Notes: a model not told the origin generated them from the letters alone. DNA of 64,000 nucleotides from Deltaproteobacteria bacterium (GCA_019309115.1 JAFDGW010000002.1:32006-96005), one strand, 5' to 3'. Shown: positions 43,873 to 54,392, counted from the stretch's first letter. Translations and numbers: made by a program.

Positions 43873-44208
43873 AGCAACTCTTGTTCTTTGACAAATTCGA
43901 CAATGGGTATTGCGGTCTCAGAAGCAAAGCCGACGAGCAATACCAAAACCCTATTTGGGCATAAATACTAAGCGGCATCCTTGCCACCCATAACCCTGTA
44001 GCAACAAAAATTGAAAAATCTACATGTAATAGCTCCCAATGTCCTCATAGCACTAACGCACATGCCTGCTCCTGCCAAAAGCGAATCTACTGTTTTGGCC
44101 AGACAAATTTAAATTTGATGCTTTTAATGTCAACAAAAACCGTTCGCTGTAAAACCAAGACCCTGTCCGAGAAGGGGAAAGTCACGCTTGTAAAAGGCTA
44201 CCCTCAGT
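43873..44208. other. Intergenic region, no gene recognised
   Basis: Between two divergent operons. I see no open reading frame with a plausible ribosome site, no tRNA and no repeat. It presumably holds the upstream regulatory region of both. Confidence 0.5.
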
Positions 44209-44238
44209 TTGACAAATTTTTTCCTTATATCCTAATAT
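44209..44238 (+). promoter_or_regulatory. Putative sigma-70 promoter of the 44290-48313 operon
   Basis: TTGACA at 44209-44214, an 18-base spacer and TAATAT at 44233-44238. The predicted start point would be near 44245, leaving about 45 bases before ATG 44290. The -35 box is a full consensus match. Confidence 0.6.
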
Positions 44239-44289
44239 TCCTAAAAATTGCGGGTTGAAGTGTTTGTGCTGAGGCCGAAAGGAATTATC

Positions 44290-45276
44290 ATGCCTATCTT
44301 GAAAGAGCTAAAATTGTTCCCAATGGAAACAAAACGGTTCTCTTTATCATTAAAGCTATTACTAAAGGTCGCCATTATTTTGATCTCCGGCATAATGTAT
44401 CTGCATGTGATTCCCAAATCAGGGGTGGCCATCGATTATGAAGAATTTGGACCAGAAGAGCTTGAAATTATCTATTACGCCAGTGAGGATAAAACTGACA
44501 TTCTCCCCTTTCTCTGTGAGGCTTATGCAAGATTTTACATGGGAAGATCGGAAATTGAATGGTGGGCTGACGGGGGAAACTACAAATTAAGAGTTGCAGC
44601 GAAATTCGAAAAATTTTGTGCTGCTGCCTATGATAAGACAAAATCCAGGTCAGCTGCTTGCTACCTCCAGTCCCATTATTCTCAACTTGCCAGAGAAGGT
44701 AAACCGGTATTCGTCAGATTGGCAAAATACGTTCGACATTGTAGCGATAACAATACTTACAAAAATTTTCTAAAAGCTGATGCCTGTATAATGGCCATCG
44801 TAGAGCACTTGTTAAAAACCGTGAAAAGCTTAATCTACACTCCTACAGACGGAGCTTTGTGTGAAAACGTTGGTGATTTAATAAAAGTCCTTGGAAAATA
44901 CAGATCTGATTTAAGCCGTTACAAGGATAAATCTTTGCTATTCGCCGGGGAAGCTCAGTATTTAGAGTTTGCCATTGACAACATTCACAACCCACTTGCT
45001 GAGGTTGCCCTTCTTTGCAAACATGGGCAAACGTTTTCTCTGGAATCTGAAGCATCCAAGGAAATCAGCATAAGGATTCGATGGCTTGCGCTGGAAATAA
45101 CCCGCTCCATTGAAACTCTGTCTGAACCGATAATCAAGGCCGCCGCGGCACTCGGTGAAGAAGCAGGCAACCGTAATTCCGATGGGGACATAAAAGCACT
45201 GAAAATCTTACGTCAAAACCGCGATGTATGTTACAGATTGTACGATAATACCCTGGGAGCTAAAGCTAAACAATGA
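44290..45276 (+). CDS. Membrane-anchored protein of unknown function
   Basis: About 328 residues from ATG 44290 (MPILKELK), which has AAAGGA before it; a TTG at 44248 is in frame. One hydrophobic segment, LLLKVAIILISGIMYLHVIP near 25-45, would anchor a periplasmic or surface domain. The rest is helical with several cysteines (for example CEAYARFYMGRSEIEWW, KYVRHCSDNN), and no named domain. The stop overlaps the next gene by four bases. First gene of an uncharacterised three-gene operon. Confidence 0.7.
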   Translation: MPILKELKLFPMETKRFSLSLKLLLKVAIILISGIMYLHVIPKSGVAIDYEEFGPEELEIIYYASEDKTDILPFLCEAYARFYMGRSEIEWWADGGNYKLRVAAKFEKFCAAAYDKTKSRSAACYLQSHYSQLAREGKPVFVRLAKYVRHCSDNNTYKNFLKADACIMAIVEHLLKTVKSLIYTPTDGALCENVGDLIKVLGKYRSDLSRYKDKSLLFAGEAQYLEFAIDNIHNPLAEVALLCKHGQTFSLESEASKEISIRIRWLALEITRSIETLSEPIIKAAAALGEEAGNRNSDGDIKALKILRQNRDVCYRLYDNTLGAKAKQ

Positions 45277-47468
45277 CAAACCAGGCTAAAGAACAAGCCA
45301 TCAATGGAAAAAAACGGCTCGATAAAAGGAGGCTCCTGATTTTTGGATCCATAGGAGTGGCGATATTCTGCATTGTTGCCATACTTGCCTACAACAGGTT
45401 TTCGCGCTCTCCTGTTCACGTTTACAGAATGGTAGCAAAAGGCCTTGTAGCAGAAGCCCGCAGGGCAATTGCTCTTAGGGAATACGGTGCTGCTTTTAGA
45501 CTACTGCAAAGAGCCCGTTACTTTTCCGATTTCATCAAAGACAAGAATATTTCTACCGAGATCGACGCATTGATGCGAAAAAACAAACACTTTCAGAAGA
45601 TAAAGGCCGGGCAGATTTATGTAAAAGAAAAATGGCTACCAAAAAAGGAAGCTACCGACATTTTCCGTAAAGCGGAAAAAAGTGTACGGGAAATTCGAAA
45701 TCTCCTTGCCGAAGCAGCACTGGCTACTTCTAAAGAAAACTACTTGAAGGCAATCGCCTCTTACAAAGCTGCACTGAAAAGATATGACTCGACAGAATGG
45801 ATCAATGACCCGCCCGTAGCAAGAAGCCTTATTGAGAAAGAACTGGCGAGGGTAAAAGCCTTCGACTTGCTTTCCAAAGCCCAGAATGCCTGGGACAATG
45901 GAGAATACGAAAGAGCAGCGGTAAACTACGAGGCAGCCCTGAGTATAATTGCTCAAACAGACCCAACAGAAAAAATATTTGCGGAAAGTTTACAAAAAAC
46001 AGCAGCGAACCTCTATATAAAAACTTCAGCAAGGGAAACCGAAAAGGGGAACTTTGGGATAGCCTACCGTCTGCTGCAGAAAGCCAAAAATGTTGTAAAA
46101 AGGTATCCTTTTTTATCCAACGACGCAAGATTGAAACTTAATGGACAAATTTGCAGCTATTCCAAAAGGATAGAATTAAGGTTGGCGGAAAATCTTAAAC
46201 TTATCGCCGATGAGATTGCCAAAGCTAATGATGAGATGGAGCTTAATTCCTTGGTTTCCAGAGCAAGATCACTCCTTGCTTCAATAAAATTTGATTCCGC
46301 CCTTAAAGGAAAAGCTGGGAACACCGCTAAATCCTTCGACTTTCTTGCGTCAATGTCGAATAACCTTGAGCTAGAAACAAAGTACAAGGTAGCCGCGGCA
46401 GTATTGGCAAAAGCTATTGGAATTCTCGAAGCAAGCCAATTCCGGGATGAAGCAACCGTACGAAATTACATTTCAGAGTTACAATCAGGTTTAAAAAACC
46501 TTAAAAGTAAAATGGATCAACTTAGAAAAAAGAATCAGGTTTTTCTCAGTAAATTGAATAATTTGATGGAAAGGGCAAACAGATTGCGCAGCAACGGTAA
46601 TTATGAAATGGCTCTGAAACTTTATGACCGCGTTATAAGAATGGCTCATGCTACGGAATACAGAAATGCCCCTCAGGTGGTGGAAATATTGTCCAAAGCA
46701 AATAGTTCAAGGCTAAAAATAATCGAGCAACAGTACGGTGCAAAAGAGGAAAAGACTGGCACAGAAGCCTTACTTTCCGAAATTTCCAAGCTTCGTTATG
46801 AAGCCCAAGCACTTGCAGGGCGGGGAAAGTTCGCCGAATCTATAGCACTTTACGGGAAAATTATAAGGACGGTGGAGTCTTCATCCTCCATTGGCAATTC
46901 TGATATCTCCAAAGTACTAATTGAACTGAAAAGGGAGTGTGCTGAAGTTTACAAAATATATCTGCAACGGGTAATAGAGGATTTGTGGGGTTTGCTATCA
47001 CGAGGAGATTTTTACCGAGTCTCGGAAGTGCCAGAAATTGCTGTGAGTTGTCCGGACGTTACAGATGAACACATACGATTAAATAAGCAGACCGAATGGC
47101 TTCGTAAGGTTGCCCAAAACATTCAATCCGATTTTGCAAAGGGGGTTGAAAAGGAAGCTCTGCCCTTTTTCAAGAGAATCTACGGAAGTGAAACCAAGGT
47201 CAGAGCGACACATATCAAAGTGGGAAAAACTGTTCTTAATGCGAGCAATCCTATGGCAAAGTGCATAAACTTTAGAATTGATGCCGAAGTAGACATCTAC
47301 GTGGAAGTACAGAACCATTTTGCTTATCATCCTTTTGATTGCAAGGTTTCCATCAAGCTCTGTGAGAACACGAAAACACCTACATACGATGGAATTTACT
47401 GCCAGGAAAAGCGAATGAAGCGAAGTTTCGGACCTAAACCGGTTTTCTTTGGAGCCCCATTCGAGTAA
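45273..47468 (+). CDS. Membrane-anchored TPR-like helical protein of unknown function
   Basis: 731 residues. A single membrane helix LIFGSIGVAIFCIVAILAY (about 22-41) anchors a long extracytoplasmic part. That part has tetratricopeptide-like helical pairs such as REYGAAFRLLQRARYFSD, DNGEYERAAVNYEAALSII and GNYEMALKLYDRVIRMAH. A C-terminal domain of about 120 residues (around ETKVRATHIKVGKTVL) looks beta-rich and is unrecognised. The ATG overlaps the upstream stop, so translation is coupled. Proteins with this layout often act as scaffolds for envelope complexes; nothing more specific can be stated. Confidence 0.75.
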   Translation: MTNQAKEQAINGKKRLDKRRLLIFGSIGVAIFCIVAILAYNRFSRSPVHVYRMVAKGLVAEARRAIALREYGAAFRLLQRARYFSDFIKDKNISTEIDALMRKNKHFQKIKAGQIYVKEKWLPKKEATDIFRKAEKSVREIRNLLAEAALATSKENYLKAIASYKAALKRYDSTEWINDPPVARSLIEKELARVKAFDLLSKAQNAWDNGEYERAAVNYEAALSIIAQTDPTEKIFAESLQKTAANLYIKTSARETEKGNFGIAYRLLQKAKNVVKRYPFLSNDARLKLNGQICSYSKRIELRLAENLKLIADEIAKANDEMELNSLVSRARSLLASIKFDSALKGKAGNTAKSFDFLASMSNNLELETKYKVAAAVLAKAIGILEASQFRDEATVRNYISELQSGLKNLKSKMDQLRKKNQVFLSKLNNLMERANRLRSNGNYEMALKLYDRVIRMAHATEYRNAPQVVEILSKANSSRLKIIEQQYGAKEEKTGTEALLSEISKLRYEAQALAGRGKFAESIALYGKIIRTVESSSSIGNSDISKVLIELKRECAEVYKIYLQRVIEDLWGLLSRGDFYRVSEVPEIAVSCPDVTDEHIRLNKQTEWLRKVAQNIQSDFAKGVEKEALPFFKRIYGSETKVRATHIKVGKTVLNASNPMAKCINFRIDAEVDIYVEVQNHFAYHPFDCKVSIKLCENTKTPTYDGIYCQEKRMKRSFGPKPVFFGAPFE

Positions 47469-47470
47469 AG

Positions 47471-48313
47471 ATGATGAACCTCAGTGAGTTGATCATCAGC
47501 ACTGTTTGCCTCCGCCCTTATGTGTTTCTTTTCCTTCTGGCATATATTATTGGAGCCTCCCTGGAACTCGGAATAACCAGGGCCCTTTGTTATATTCCAA
47601 TCGGTTACTTTGTTGCGTGGTTTTCTGAATTTTCCTCTATTCACACGGGCTTTCCATACGGCATGTACCGGTACATTCAGACAACGGTAAATCAGGAACT
47701 ATGGGTATTCGGCGTTCCTTTTATGGATTCTCTGTCCTACGTGTTCCTAAGCTACGCTGCTTATTCAACAACCCGACTTGCAATGGGAAAGCTGACGAAA
47801 GTAGCTCATTCACCACACCACGAAGGAGCTATTTTGAACAGTTTCGACAATACCTCGCAAAAGACTTTTCTATTCATCCCCCCTGATAAAAGATCATTAA
47901 AGTTTACAACTGTAGGATCTCTGTTGCTTACATTGTTGGACATAATCATAGATCCTGTTGCACTTAGAGGAGACCGCTGGTTTTTGGGAAAAATTTACGA
48001 ATATCCCGAAAGCGGCATCTATTTTGGCGTTCCACTGTCAAACTTTCTAGGCTGGTTTATCGTTGGATTGGTGCTAATACGGATTCTCCAATTAATTGCC
48101 CCACACGTAGAAACGCCAATCCATATTAAAGGTTTCCGCTCGTGGATGACGACCATCACAGGACCGGTTCTATATGGGGCTATACTGTGTTTTAATATTG
48201 CAGTAACACTTATGATCGACGAAAAGCTAATTTTTATTGCGGATTTAAGCCTACTTTTCCTGGCCATTGCTTTTATCAAAGCCACTAGACATATTTGTTT
48301 CTTGAAAGATTAA
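47471..48313 (+). CDS. CruF/DUF422-like carotenoid biosynthesis-type membrane protein
   Basis: 280 residues with about seven membrane helices. Motifs match the carotenoid hydratase-like (DUF422) family: WFSEFSSIHTGFPYGMYRY, WVFGVPFMDSLSYVFLSYA and ITLLDIIIDPVALRGDRWF, with the conserved acidic residues of the membrane faces (SEFSS, DSLSY, DIIIDP). In haloarchaea and deinococci this family hydrates carotenoid ends, yet no phytoene or lycopene enzyme is nearby. It starts two bases after the 45273 gene. Its real lipid substrate is unknown. Confidence 0.82.
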   Translation: MMNLSELIISTVCLRPYVFLFLLAYIIGASLELGITRALCYIPIGYFVAWFSEFSSIHTGFPYGMYRYIQTTVNQELWVFGVPFMDSLSYVFLSYAAYSTTRLAMGKLTKVAHSPHHEGAILNSFDNTSQKTFLFIPPDKRSLKFTTVGSLLLTLLDIIIDPVALRGDRWFLGKIYEYPESGIYFGVPLSNFLGWFIVGLVLIRILQLIAPHVETPIHIKGFRSWMTTITGPVLYGAILCFNIAVTLMIDEKLIFIADLSLLFLAIAFIKATRHICFLKD

Positions 48314-48453
48314 ACATGTCCCAACTCTTTCTGTTGCTCTACAATCGCATATAAGGAATTTTCTACCACTTATGCTCCAACCCTTGATGATTGCGTGCAT
48401 CAAACTTATATTAGAGCTGATATGAGCAACTAGAAATGACAGAAGAACACATT

Positions 48454-48480
48454 GTGAACTACTCCTCCCTTACGGGAGGA
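48454..48480 (-). mobile_element. Orphan IS200/IS605-type right-end hairpin
   Basis: GTGAACTACTCC at 48454-48465 is identical to the right end of the TnpB element at 14885-14896 and runs into a perfect 7-bp stem (48463-48469 / 48474-48480) with loop TTAC. No tnpB or left end lies on either side. It stands in the 246-base gap between the CruF-like gene and the chemoreceptor gene. It could be a remnant or a non-autonomous element. Confidence 0.6.
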
Positions 48481-48559
48481 AAAGTTGTGTTTTTACACTC
48501 AAGAAATCAACGGGTCACAAAAGGATCACAGAAATTTTGACAGGTTAAGGGGGGAGATC

Positions 48560-50464
48560 ATGCTTAAAAAAAATGCGGGCCTAACGCTCAAAATCCTTGG
48601 TGGCTTTGGCATTATACTGGTTCTAACGTTAGGACTTGGATGCTTTATTGCGTTGAAATGTATGGGAGTCCTGGCTTCGTCTCGGGCAGTTGCTAGTTTT
48701 TATACCCCTCAGTCTGAGGTCTTCAGCGAGTTACAGAACAGCTTCCTACGAGCCATGGCGCATTACCGCCTGTTTATTGCTACAGTCGATCCAGACGAAG
48801 AAAAGCTAGCTAAAAGCAATATTACTGAAGCAGAAAAATGGCTTGAAAAGGGTTACAGTTTGGCAAGTCGTCAAAGCCAGCTTGGCACTGACGATTTAAC
48901 CAACACATTGAAGCGCGTCTCTATGGCTCTTAAAGATTACAAAAATGCAGCAGCCAAAGCTGCGGCGGCTAACAAAAAGATGGTTGGAGCCAGGAGTGAT
49001 CTGAAAAAGACTGGTGACTTGTTTGTCGATTTGTGCAACGAGATCCTGAGGTGCCTCAGCGACTCTTTAAAGGAGCTAACGGCGAAAACCGGGAATGAAG
49101 AGCTAACAAAATTGATAGCTCACATGGAGATAATCAAAAAGGTGTTGGTTCAGGCAAACCGTCTACAAACACTTACATTGCTCAGCCAGATTGAGCGGAA
49201 CCCAGAGCTTTTGTCTAAGGCCTCTAAAAATTTCCAAGAAATCAGGAATCTGCTTAATGAGGCCCTGACCGCACCACCAGACGCAAAGGTCGCAGCTATG
49301 CTGAACAAGGTAAAAAGCGTTACCGATACGTACCGAAAAGTCATGGAGGTGCTTCAGCAAAGCTGGATGGAGGCACAGACTTCTGAAAACGAGCAAATTA
49401 AAATAGGGGAAGACATTTTAAAGCTGTCGAAGTCGAATGCGCTCTATGGTCTAAAAATGGCACGAGATCATGTATCTGCTGCAGTTAATGAGCTTAGAAA
49501 ATTGCAATTATTATCCATAGTTGGAACAGGAGTCGCGCTGTTAATAGGTGTTATCCTAGCGATTTTGCTTGGTAACAGTATAAGCCGTCCCGTGAAACGC
49601 GGCGTACAAGAAATTACAGAAGCCTCTAGTGAGGTTAGTTCCGCAGCGGGACAGGTATCTGAATTGAGTCAATCTTTGGCCCAAGTGGCTTCGGAACAGG
49701 CAGCAAACCTTGAGGAAATTTCCGCATCCCTTGAAGAATTGTCCTCAATGACAAAGCAGAACGCTAACAGCGCATCCCAAGCAAATTCACTGATTGAAGA
49801 GGTCAATGGGGTTATCAAGAAAGCATATGAACTTATGGATCGCTTGAACGCTACTATGAACGAGGTTTCAACGGCCAGCGAGGAAACGTTTAAAATTGTG
49901 AAAACTATAGATGAAATTGCTTTTCAGACAAACCTGCTGTCATTGAACGCCGCGGTGGAAGCGGCAAGAGCGGGTGAGGCGGGAGCAGGATTTGCCGTGG
50001 TAGCGGATGAAGTCAGGGCACTCGCCCTGAGGTCTGCCGAATCGGCTAAAAATACTGCTGCCCTCATTGAAACGACGGTAACCAAGATAAAGGAAGGGGC
50101 TGGGCTAACGGGGGAAACACACAATGCTTTTTCACAAGTCGTACAATCTATAACCAAAGCGTCTCAACTGATAGGTGACATCAATGTGGCCTCTAATGAA
50201 CAGGCTCAGGGGATTGAACAGATAACCAAGGCTATTTCCGAAATGGACGAGGCCATACAGCAAACGGCGGCAAGTGCTGAGGAAAGCGCAGCTGCAAGTG
50301 AAGAACTTAATGCTCAAGCGGCACATATGAAATCTATGGCAATGGAGCTGGCGAACCTGGTTGGTACAGATATCCAAGAAGCAGAAGACAGGCCCGCTTT
50401 GCCTCAGCCAAAGGATTCTGGAAAAATTCGCGCCTTACCATACAGGCGAACAAATCAAGAGTAG
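48560..50464 (+). CDS. Methyl-accepting chemotaxis protein
   Basis: 634 residues from ATG 48560 (GGGGGAG upstream); the frame extends back to 48485 without a ribosome site. N-terminal membrane helix [18 protein letters not shown], an extracytoplasmic ligand domain of about 280 residues that is helical (HBM or four-helix-like), second helix [20 protein letters not shown], then the signalling domain with the CheA/CheW hairpin tip [20 protein letters not shown]. The C-terminal tail lacks an obvious CheR pentapeptide. Ligand not known. A TnpB right-end copy sits about 80 bases upstream. Confidence 0.92.
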   Translation: MLKKNAGLTLKILGGFGIILVLTLGLGCFIALKCMGVLASSRAVASFYTPQSEVFSELQNSFLRAMAHYRLFIATVDPDEEKLAKSNITEAEKWLEKGYSLASRQSQLGTDDLTNTLKRVSMALKDYKNAAAKAAAANKKMVGARSDLKKTGDLFVDLCNEILRCLSDSLKELTAKTGNEELTKLIAHMEIIKKVLVQANRLQTLTLLSQIERNPELLSKASKNFQEIRNLLNEALTAPPDAKVAAMLNKVKSVTDTYRKVMEVLQQSWMEAQTSENEQIKIGEDILKLSKSNALYGLKMARDHVSAAVNELRKLQLLSIVGTGVALLIGVILAILLGNSISRPVKRGVQEITEASSEVSSAAGQVSELSQSLAQVASEQAANLEEISASLEELSSMTKQNANSASQANSLIEEVNGVIKKAYELMDRLNATMNEVSTASEETFKIVKTIDEIAFQTNLLSLNAAVEAARAGEAGAGFAVVADEVRALALRSAESAKNTAALIETTVTKIKEGAGLTGETHNAFSQVVQSITKASQLIGDINVASNEQAQGIEQITKAISEMDEAIQQTAASAEESAAASEELNAQAAHMKSMAMELANLVGTDIQEAEDRPALPQPKDSGKIRALPYRRTNQE

Positions 50465-50526
50465 CACTCCGGCCGATTGCCGACGGAAACTTTTGAATTT
50501 CATTTTCCGATATCCATGCAACAGCA

Positions 50527-50549
50527 GGCGGGGACTAATAATCCCCGCC
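50527..50549. terminator. Hairpin between convergent chemoreceptor and sucD genes
   Basis: Perfect 8-bp stem GGCGGGGA / TCCCCGCC with a 7-base loop, between two convergent genes. It is not followed by a clear T-tract in either direction, so a bidirectional terminator is only likely. Confidence 0.5.
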
Positions 50550-50605
50550 CCCAAAATCAAACGCCCACGAACATATTCAAAAATCCTGTCATTCGACCGA
50601 AAAAT

Positions 50606-51484
50606 TCATAACACAGACTTAAAGGCTTCCTTGCAAATCTCTCCGAACTCTCCAAGATTCTTCACCACGGTAATTCCGACGGCTTCCATTGCTTCGATTT
50701 TAGCCTGAGCGGTACCACTGGAACCGCTTATTATCGCTCCAGCATGTCCCATGCGCCGTCCCGGTGGTGCTGTTAATCCTGCCACAAATCCAACGACCGG
50801 CTTTGTTACGTGCTTTTTTATAAACTCGGCTGCCTCTTCCTCGGCAGAACCTCCGATCTCGCCCACCATAACAATCCCTTTAGTCTCGGGATCTTTCTGA
50901 AAAGCCTCAAGGCAATCTATAAAATTAGTCCCATTGATGGGGTCACCTCCAATTCCAATACAGGTGCTTTGACCAATACCCTGCTGAGTCAGTTGATAAA
51001 CCACCTCGTAGGTCAGAGTTCCGGAACGAGAAACCACCCCAATGGGGCCAGGCTTGTGGATGGGACCTGGCATAATTCCAACTTTGCACTGTCCTGGAGT
51101 AATGATTCCAGGACAATTAGGCCCGATAAGTCGAGAATTTGAGTGTTTCAGAACGTTTTTTACCTTCATCATATCGAAAACGGGAATCCCTTCCGTAATG
51201 GCAACAATGAGAGGCACCTCAGCATCAATGGCTTCAAGTATGGCATCCGCGGCAAAGGCAGGGGGAACAAAAACCATGGAACAATTAGCTCCCGTTTTCG
51301 ACACTGCTTCTTTTACAGTGTTAAACACGGGTATACCGTCAAGATCCTGGCCACCCTTGCCAGGTGTTACGCCCGCAACAACCTTGGTTCCGTAGGCAAT
51401 ACATTGACGGGTATGAAATTGACCTTCCCTACCTGTTATACCCTGAACCAAGAGCCTGGTATCGGAATCTACCCATATAGCCAT
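50606..51484 (-). CDS. sucD: Succinate--CoA ligase alpha subunit
   Basis: Alpha subunit of succinyl-CoA synthetase, carrying the phosphohistidine. 292 residues. CoA-binding start is [18 protein letters not shown], and the phosphohistidine lies in [35 protein letters not shown] and [15 protein letters not shown] are normal. sucC precedes it by 16 bases in the same leftward operon, so both subunits are co-expressed. Confidence 0.96.
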   Translation of the reverse strand: MAIWVDSDTRLLVQGITGREGQFHTRQCIAYGTKVVAGVTPGKGGQDLDGIPVFNTVKEAVSKTGANCSMVFVPPAFAADAILEAIDAEVPLIVAITEGIPVFDMMKVKNVLKHSNSRLIGPNCPGIITPGQCKVGIMPGPIHKPGPIGVVSRSGTLTYEVVYQLTQQGIGQSTCIGIGGDPINGTNFIDCLEAFQKDPETKGIVMVGEIGGSAEEEAAEFIKKHVTKPVVGFVAGLTAPPGRRMGHAGAIISGSSGTAQAKIEAMEAVGITVVKNLGEFGEICKEAFKSVL

Positions 51485-51500
51485 GTTGATTTTCCTCCCG

Positions 51501-52664
51501 CTAATTTTTGGCTATCGTCGCAACCTTCTGGGCCGCGTCCTTAAGATCAGTTGCCACAATGAGATTCAACCCTGATTGATTTAAAATCTCCCTCCCCTGC
51601 TCAACATTCGTTCCTTCCATGCGAATAACGATCGGCACTTTCACTTCAACTTTCTTTGCCGCTTCTACTATGCCACGGGCAAGAACATCACACCTGAGGA
51701 TACCACCGAATATGTTAACAAAAACTCCTTTTACGTTCGGATCGCTGAGTATAATTTTGAAGCCGTTTTCGACCATTTCAGCACTCGCGCCGCCACCCAC
51801 ATCAAGAAAGTTTGCTGGCTCGGCACCTGCCAGTTTTATCAAGTCCATGGTAGCCATGGCCAGACCGGCACCGTTTACCATGTTTCCAATGTTACCGTTC
51901 ATTTTAATGTAGTTCAGATTGTACTTAGCTGCCTCTAATTCCAGAGGATCTTCTTCGTCCGGATCTCGGTAAGCAAGGATATCCTTGTGGCGGAATAGCC
52001 CGTTGTCGTCGAAATTTATCTTAGCATCTAGGGCGATCAACTTATGATCTGAAGTTACTATGAGAGGGTTTATTTCGACAAGAGAGCAATCGTAATCAAT
52101 AAATAGCCTGTACAGGTTTAGGGCCAAGGGCACAAACTGCCTGGTCAATTCAGGTGATAAACTTAACCCGTAGGCCAGTTGACGGGCATGGAAGGGTTGC
52201 ATTCCCAACAGAGGATCCACGTTAACCTTGACTATTTTTTCAGGCTCCTTGGCTGCTACTTCTTCTATATCCATGCCCCCGGCGGAACTTGCCATAACGG
52301 CAACAGTTCCGGTGCTTCGGTCCGGAAGCATCCCGAAGTAAAGTTCGTTTTCTATCGGCAAACCTTCTTCAACAAGCACCTTTCTGACAACCTTGCCTTC
52401 CGGCCCGGTTTGATGAGTGACAAGCGTCATGCCCAAAATCTCTTGAGCAACTTTAAGGACTTCCTCTTCGGAATTGGCCAACTTCACGCCACCACCTTTT
52501 CCACGCCCTCCCGCGTGTATCTGAGCCTTCACCACCACCGGATAGCGTCCAAGCTCACGGGCAACTTCAACTGCTTCATCTACCGAAAAAGCCACTCGTC
52601 CGCGTGGTATGGGCACTCCATACCTGGCAAAAAGCTCCTTAGCTTGATATTCATGAATCTTCAT
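51501..52664 (-). CDS. sucC: Succinate--CoA ligase beta subunit
   Basis: ATP-grasp subunit of succinyl-CoA synthetase. 387 residues from ATG 52664 ([16 protein letters not shown]), preceded by AAGGAGAG; the frame continues to 52691. Motifs [13 protein letters not shown], the [12 protein letters not shown] region and [14 protein letters not shown] are typical. It supplies GTP or ATP from succinyl-CoA in the citric acid cycle or in a propionate/succinate pathway; sucCD here are not joined to other cycle genes. Confidence 0.96.
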   Translation of the reverse strand: MKIHEYQAKELFARYGVPIPRGRVAFSVDEAVEVARELGRYPVVVKAQIHAGGRGKGGGVKLANSEEEVLKVAQEILGMTLVTHQTGPEGKVVRKVLVEEGLPIENELYFGMLPDRSTGTVAVMASSAGGMDIEEVAAKEPEKIVKVNVDPLLGMQPFHARQLAYGLSLSPELTRQFVPLALNLYRLFIDYDCSLVEINPLIVTSDHKLIALDAKINFDDNGLFRHKDILAYRDPDEEDPLELEAAKYNLNYIKMNGNIGNMVNGAGLAMATMDLIKLAGAEPANFLDVGGGASAEMVENGFKIILSDPNVKGVFVNIFGGILRCDVLARGIVEAAKKVEVKVPIVIRMEGTNVEQGREILNQSGLNLIVATDLKDAAQKVATIAKN

Positions 52665-52748
52665 GTCCCTCTCCTTACTCCTGACATTCACACAATGTGG
52701 TCAATCAGACCAACTATATTTCATCGCTTTTAACTTTTGTCAAAGGCA

Positions 52749-53504
52749 TCAAAATTCCCGGCCATTGAGTCCCTTAATAAACGCAACCACGTTCTGAGCA
52801 AGGACACTGTGGTTATATCCACCTTCTAGTACGGCGAAACATCCGCATCCCACTTCTTGACACCGCTTATGCACCATAAGGCCAATACTATGGTAATCCT
52901 CCGTTTCCAAAAGCCCTCCCCAGTCCTGGACATGGTTATCGAAACCTGCCGAAATTCCAATAATATCAACCTCCACCCCGGAAAGGCTTTTTTCCACCGA
53001 CTCCAAGTACTGCTTCCTGGTGCTGGCATCGGGGTTGAATATGGTCACATAACCCTTGGGTTGCAGAATGTTTACCGTTCCGTCACCAAAATGAAGGTCG
53101 AAATCCAGCACATAAGCTGATTTTATTTTGCCCTCAGCTCTCAGATACTCAAGAGCCACCGCCATGTTGTTAAAAAAGCAAAATCCCCATGAGCTATCGG
53201 CCGAAGCATGATGACCCGGAGGACGAATCACGGCGAAGCATGGCTCCTCAAGACCGATTTCAGCAGCCTGAATTGCACCCCCTGCAGCAAGGGCCGCGAT
53301 GTTATAAAGCCCTTGCCTGGTAACGCTCTGTATGTGCCTTTCGGTGTGCACTCTAAGAATGTCATCATATCCAGCCGGAAGCGCCTCCTCCGTATCAAAG
53401 CCTTCACGACGAACGGCTTCAAAAATAGGCTCAAGTCTGCCCGGTGCGGCGGCTGGATCGTTCGTGTAGGTCTGAAGAAAATCGTTGTGCAATACTACCT
53501 TCAT
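52749..53504 (-). CDS. Histone deacetylase-family (AcuC/acetylpolyamine amidohydrolase-type) hydrolase
   Basis: 251 residues, shorter than the usual 300 or more. Core motifs: RPPGHHASADSSWGFCFFNN (two catalytic histidines), LDFDLHFGDGTVNIL (metal ligands D and H) and GISAGFDNHVQDWGG (second metal ligand D). The N-terminus is trimmed. It hydrolyses acetyl amides such as acetylpolyamines in known relatives; the substrate is not evident. The ATG overlaps the upstream amidohydrolase stop by four bases. Confidence 0.85.
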   Translation of the reverse strand: MKVVLHNDFLQTYTNDPAAAPGRLEPIFEAVRREGFDTEEALPAGYDDILRVHTERHIQSVTRQGLYNIAALAAGGAIQAAEIGLEEPCFAVIRPPGHHASADSSWGFCFFNNMAVALEYLRAEGKIKSAYVLDFDLHFGDGTVNILQPKGYVTIFNPDASTRKQYLESVEKSLSGVEVDIIGISAGFDNHVQDWGGLLETEDYHSIGLMVHKRCQEVGCGCFAVLEGGYNHSVLAQNVVAFIKGLNGREF

Positions 53505-54271
53505 CGGAAATTATCCTCCGTGAAACCAGTGAGTTTAATGATGTTGCCCTTAATAACCGCTTCTTTTGCATTATCGTCGAGCGGAAGATTCATGACCTTG
53601 TCCAATTCCGCTTGCGGATCACCAAAAGGAAAATCAGAACCGAAAAGGAGTTTCTCGTGACCATAGGTGGTAAGGAAATCTTCAATTACAGAAACCGGAG
53701 CCAGAGCAGAATCGGCATACACATTGGGAAGTTCCCATAAACCTTCCGCCTTTACTCGCTCGTATCCGCCATTGAGCAGCCCGCAATGCGGTATTATGAC
53801 TTTAACTCCCCGTGCGTAGTCTCTGATGAACCGTATAGTGTTGTGGAATTCTTCTTCCAGCACTACCGGTATATCTCTACAGCGTATCGCATCAATGGCC
53901 AACGCACACCTAGGATTCTTATAATCATACATGGGTTCTTCCGGATGACGATGCCACTTCACCCCTCTAAACCCTTCATCAAGCCGTTCAAAAGCAAAAT
54001 CATTCCACATGAAAAGAAAGGGAATGACTCGAAAATTCTTCATACCCGAAGCCAGGGCCAGAAGGTAATCATGAGCATCATTGCGTTTTCGGCGCCATTC
54101 ATCGGAATCATAAAAGGACGAATCATAACGGTCATACACTTCCATGACAGGTGGAAAGGCTACTGCTCCTACAATGGGAGCTTTACCGACGGCGTTTAAA
54201 TACGCATTAATGTGCTGTGGTGGGTAAGGATCCTGAATGCCACAATGTATGTGGCTGTCTATTGCCCTCAT
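53501..54271 (-). CDS. Amidohydrolase-family TIM-barrel hydrolase
   Basis: 256 residues. The metal motif HxH is near the start (MRAIDSHIHCG), with the later VIIPHCGLLNGGYERVKAEG and GSDFPFGDPQAEL that carry the second histidine and the catalytic aspartate. It is a compact member of amidohydrolase group 2 (TatD/decarboxylase-like). Its stop overlaps the HDAC-family start. A joint role of both hydrolases is possible but not shown. Divergent from gatB. Confidence 0.85.
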   Translation of the reverse strand: MRAIDSHIHCGIQDPYPPQHINAYLNAVGKAPIVGAVAFPPVMEVYDRYDSSFYDSDEWRRKRNDAHDYLLALASGMKNFRVIPFLFMWNDFAFERLDEGFRGVKWHRHPEEPMYDYKNPRCALAIDAIRCRDIPVVLEEEFHNTIRFIRDYARGVKVIIPHCGLLNGGYERVKAEGLWELPNVYADSALAPVSVIEDFLTTYGHEKLLFGSDFPFGDPQAELDKVMNLPLDDNAKEAVIKGNIIKLTGFTEDNFR

Positions 54272-54392
54272 AGATCACCTCTCTGAGTTGATCCTGTCCT
54301 GTTGCTTTAAAATTCCTTATAGCATATAAGCCCGGCTCATGATAGTTTGAGTCCTTCAAAGTGAAGAATATCAGTCACGGGAGATAGTAACA

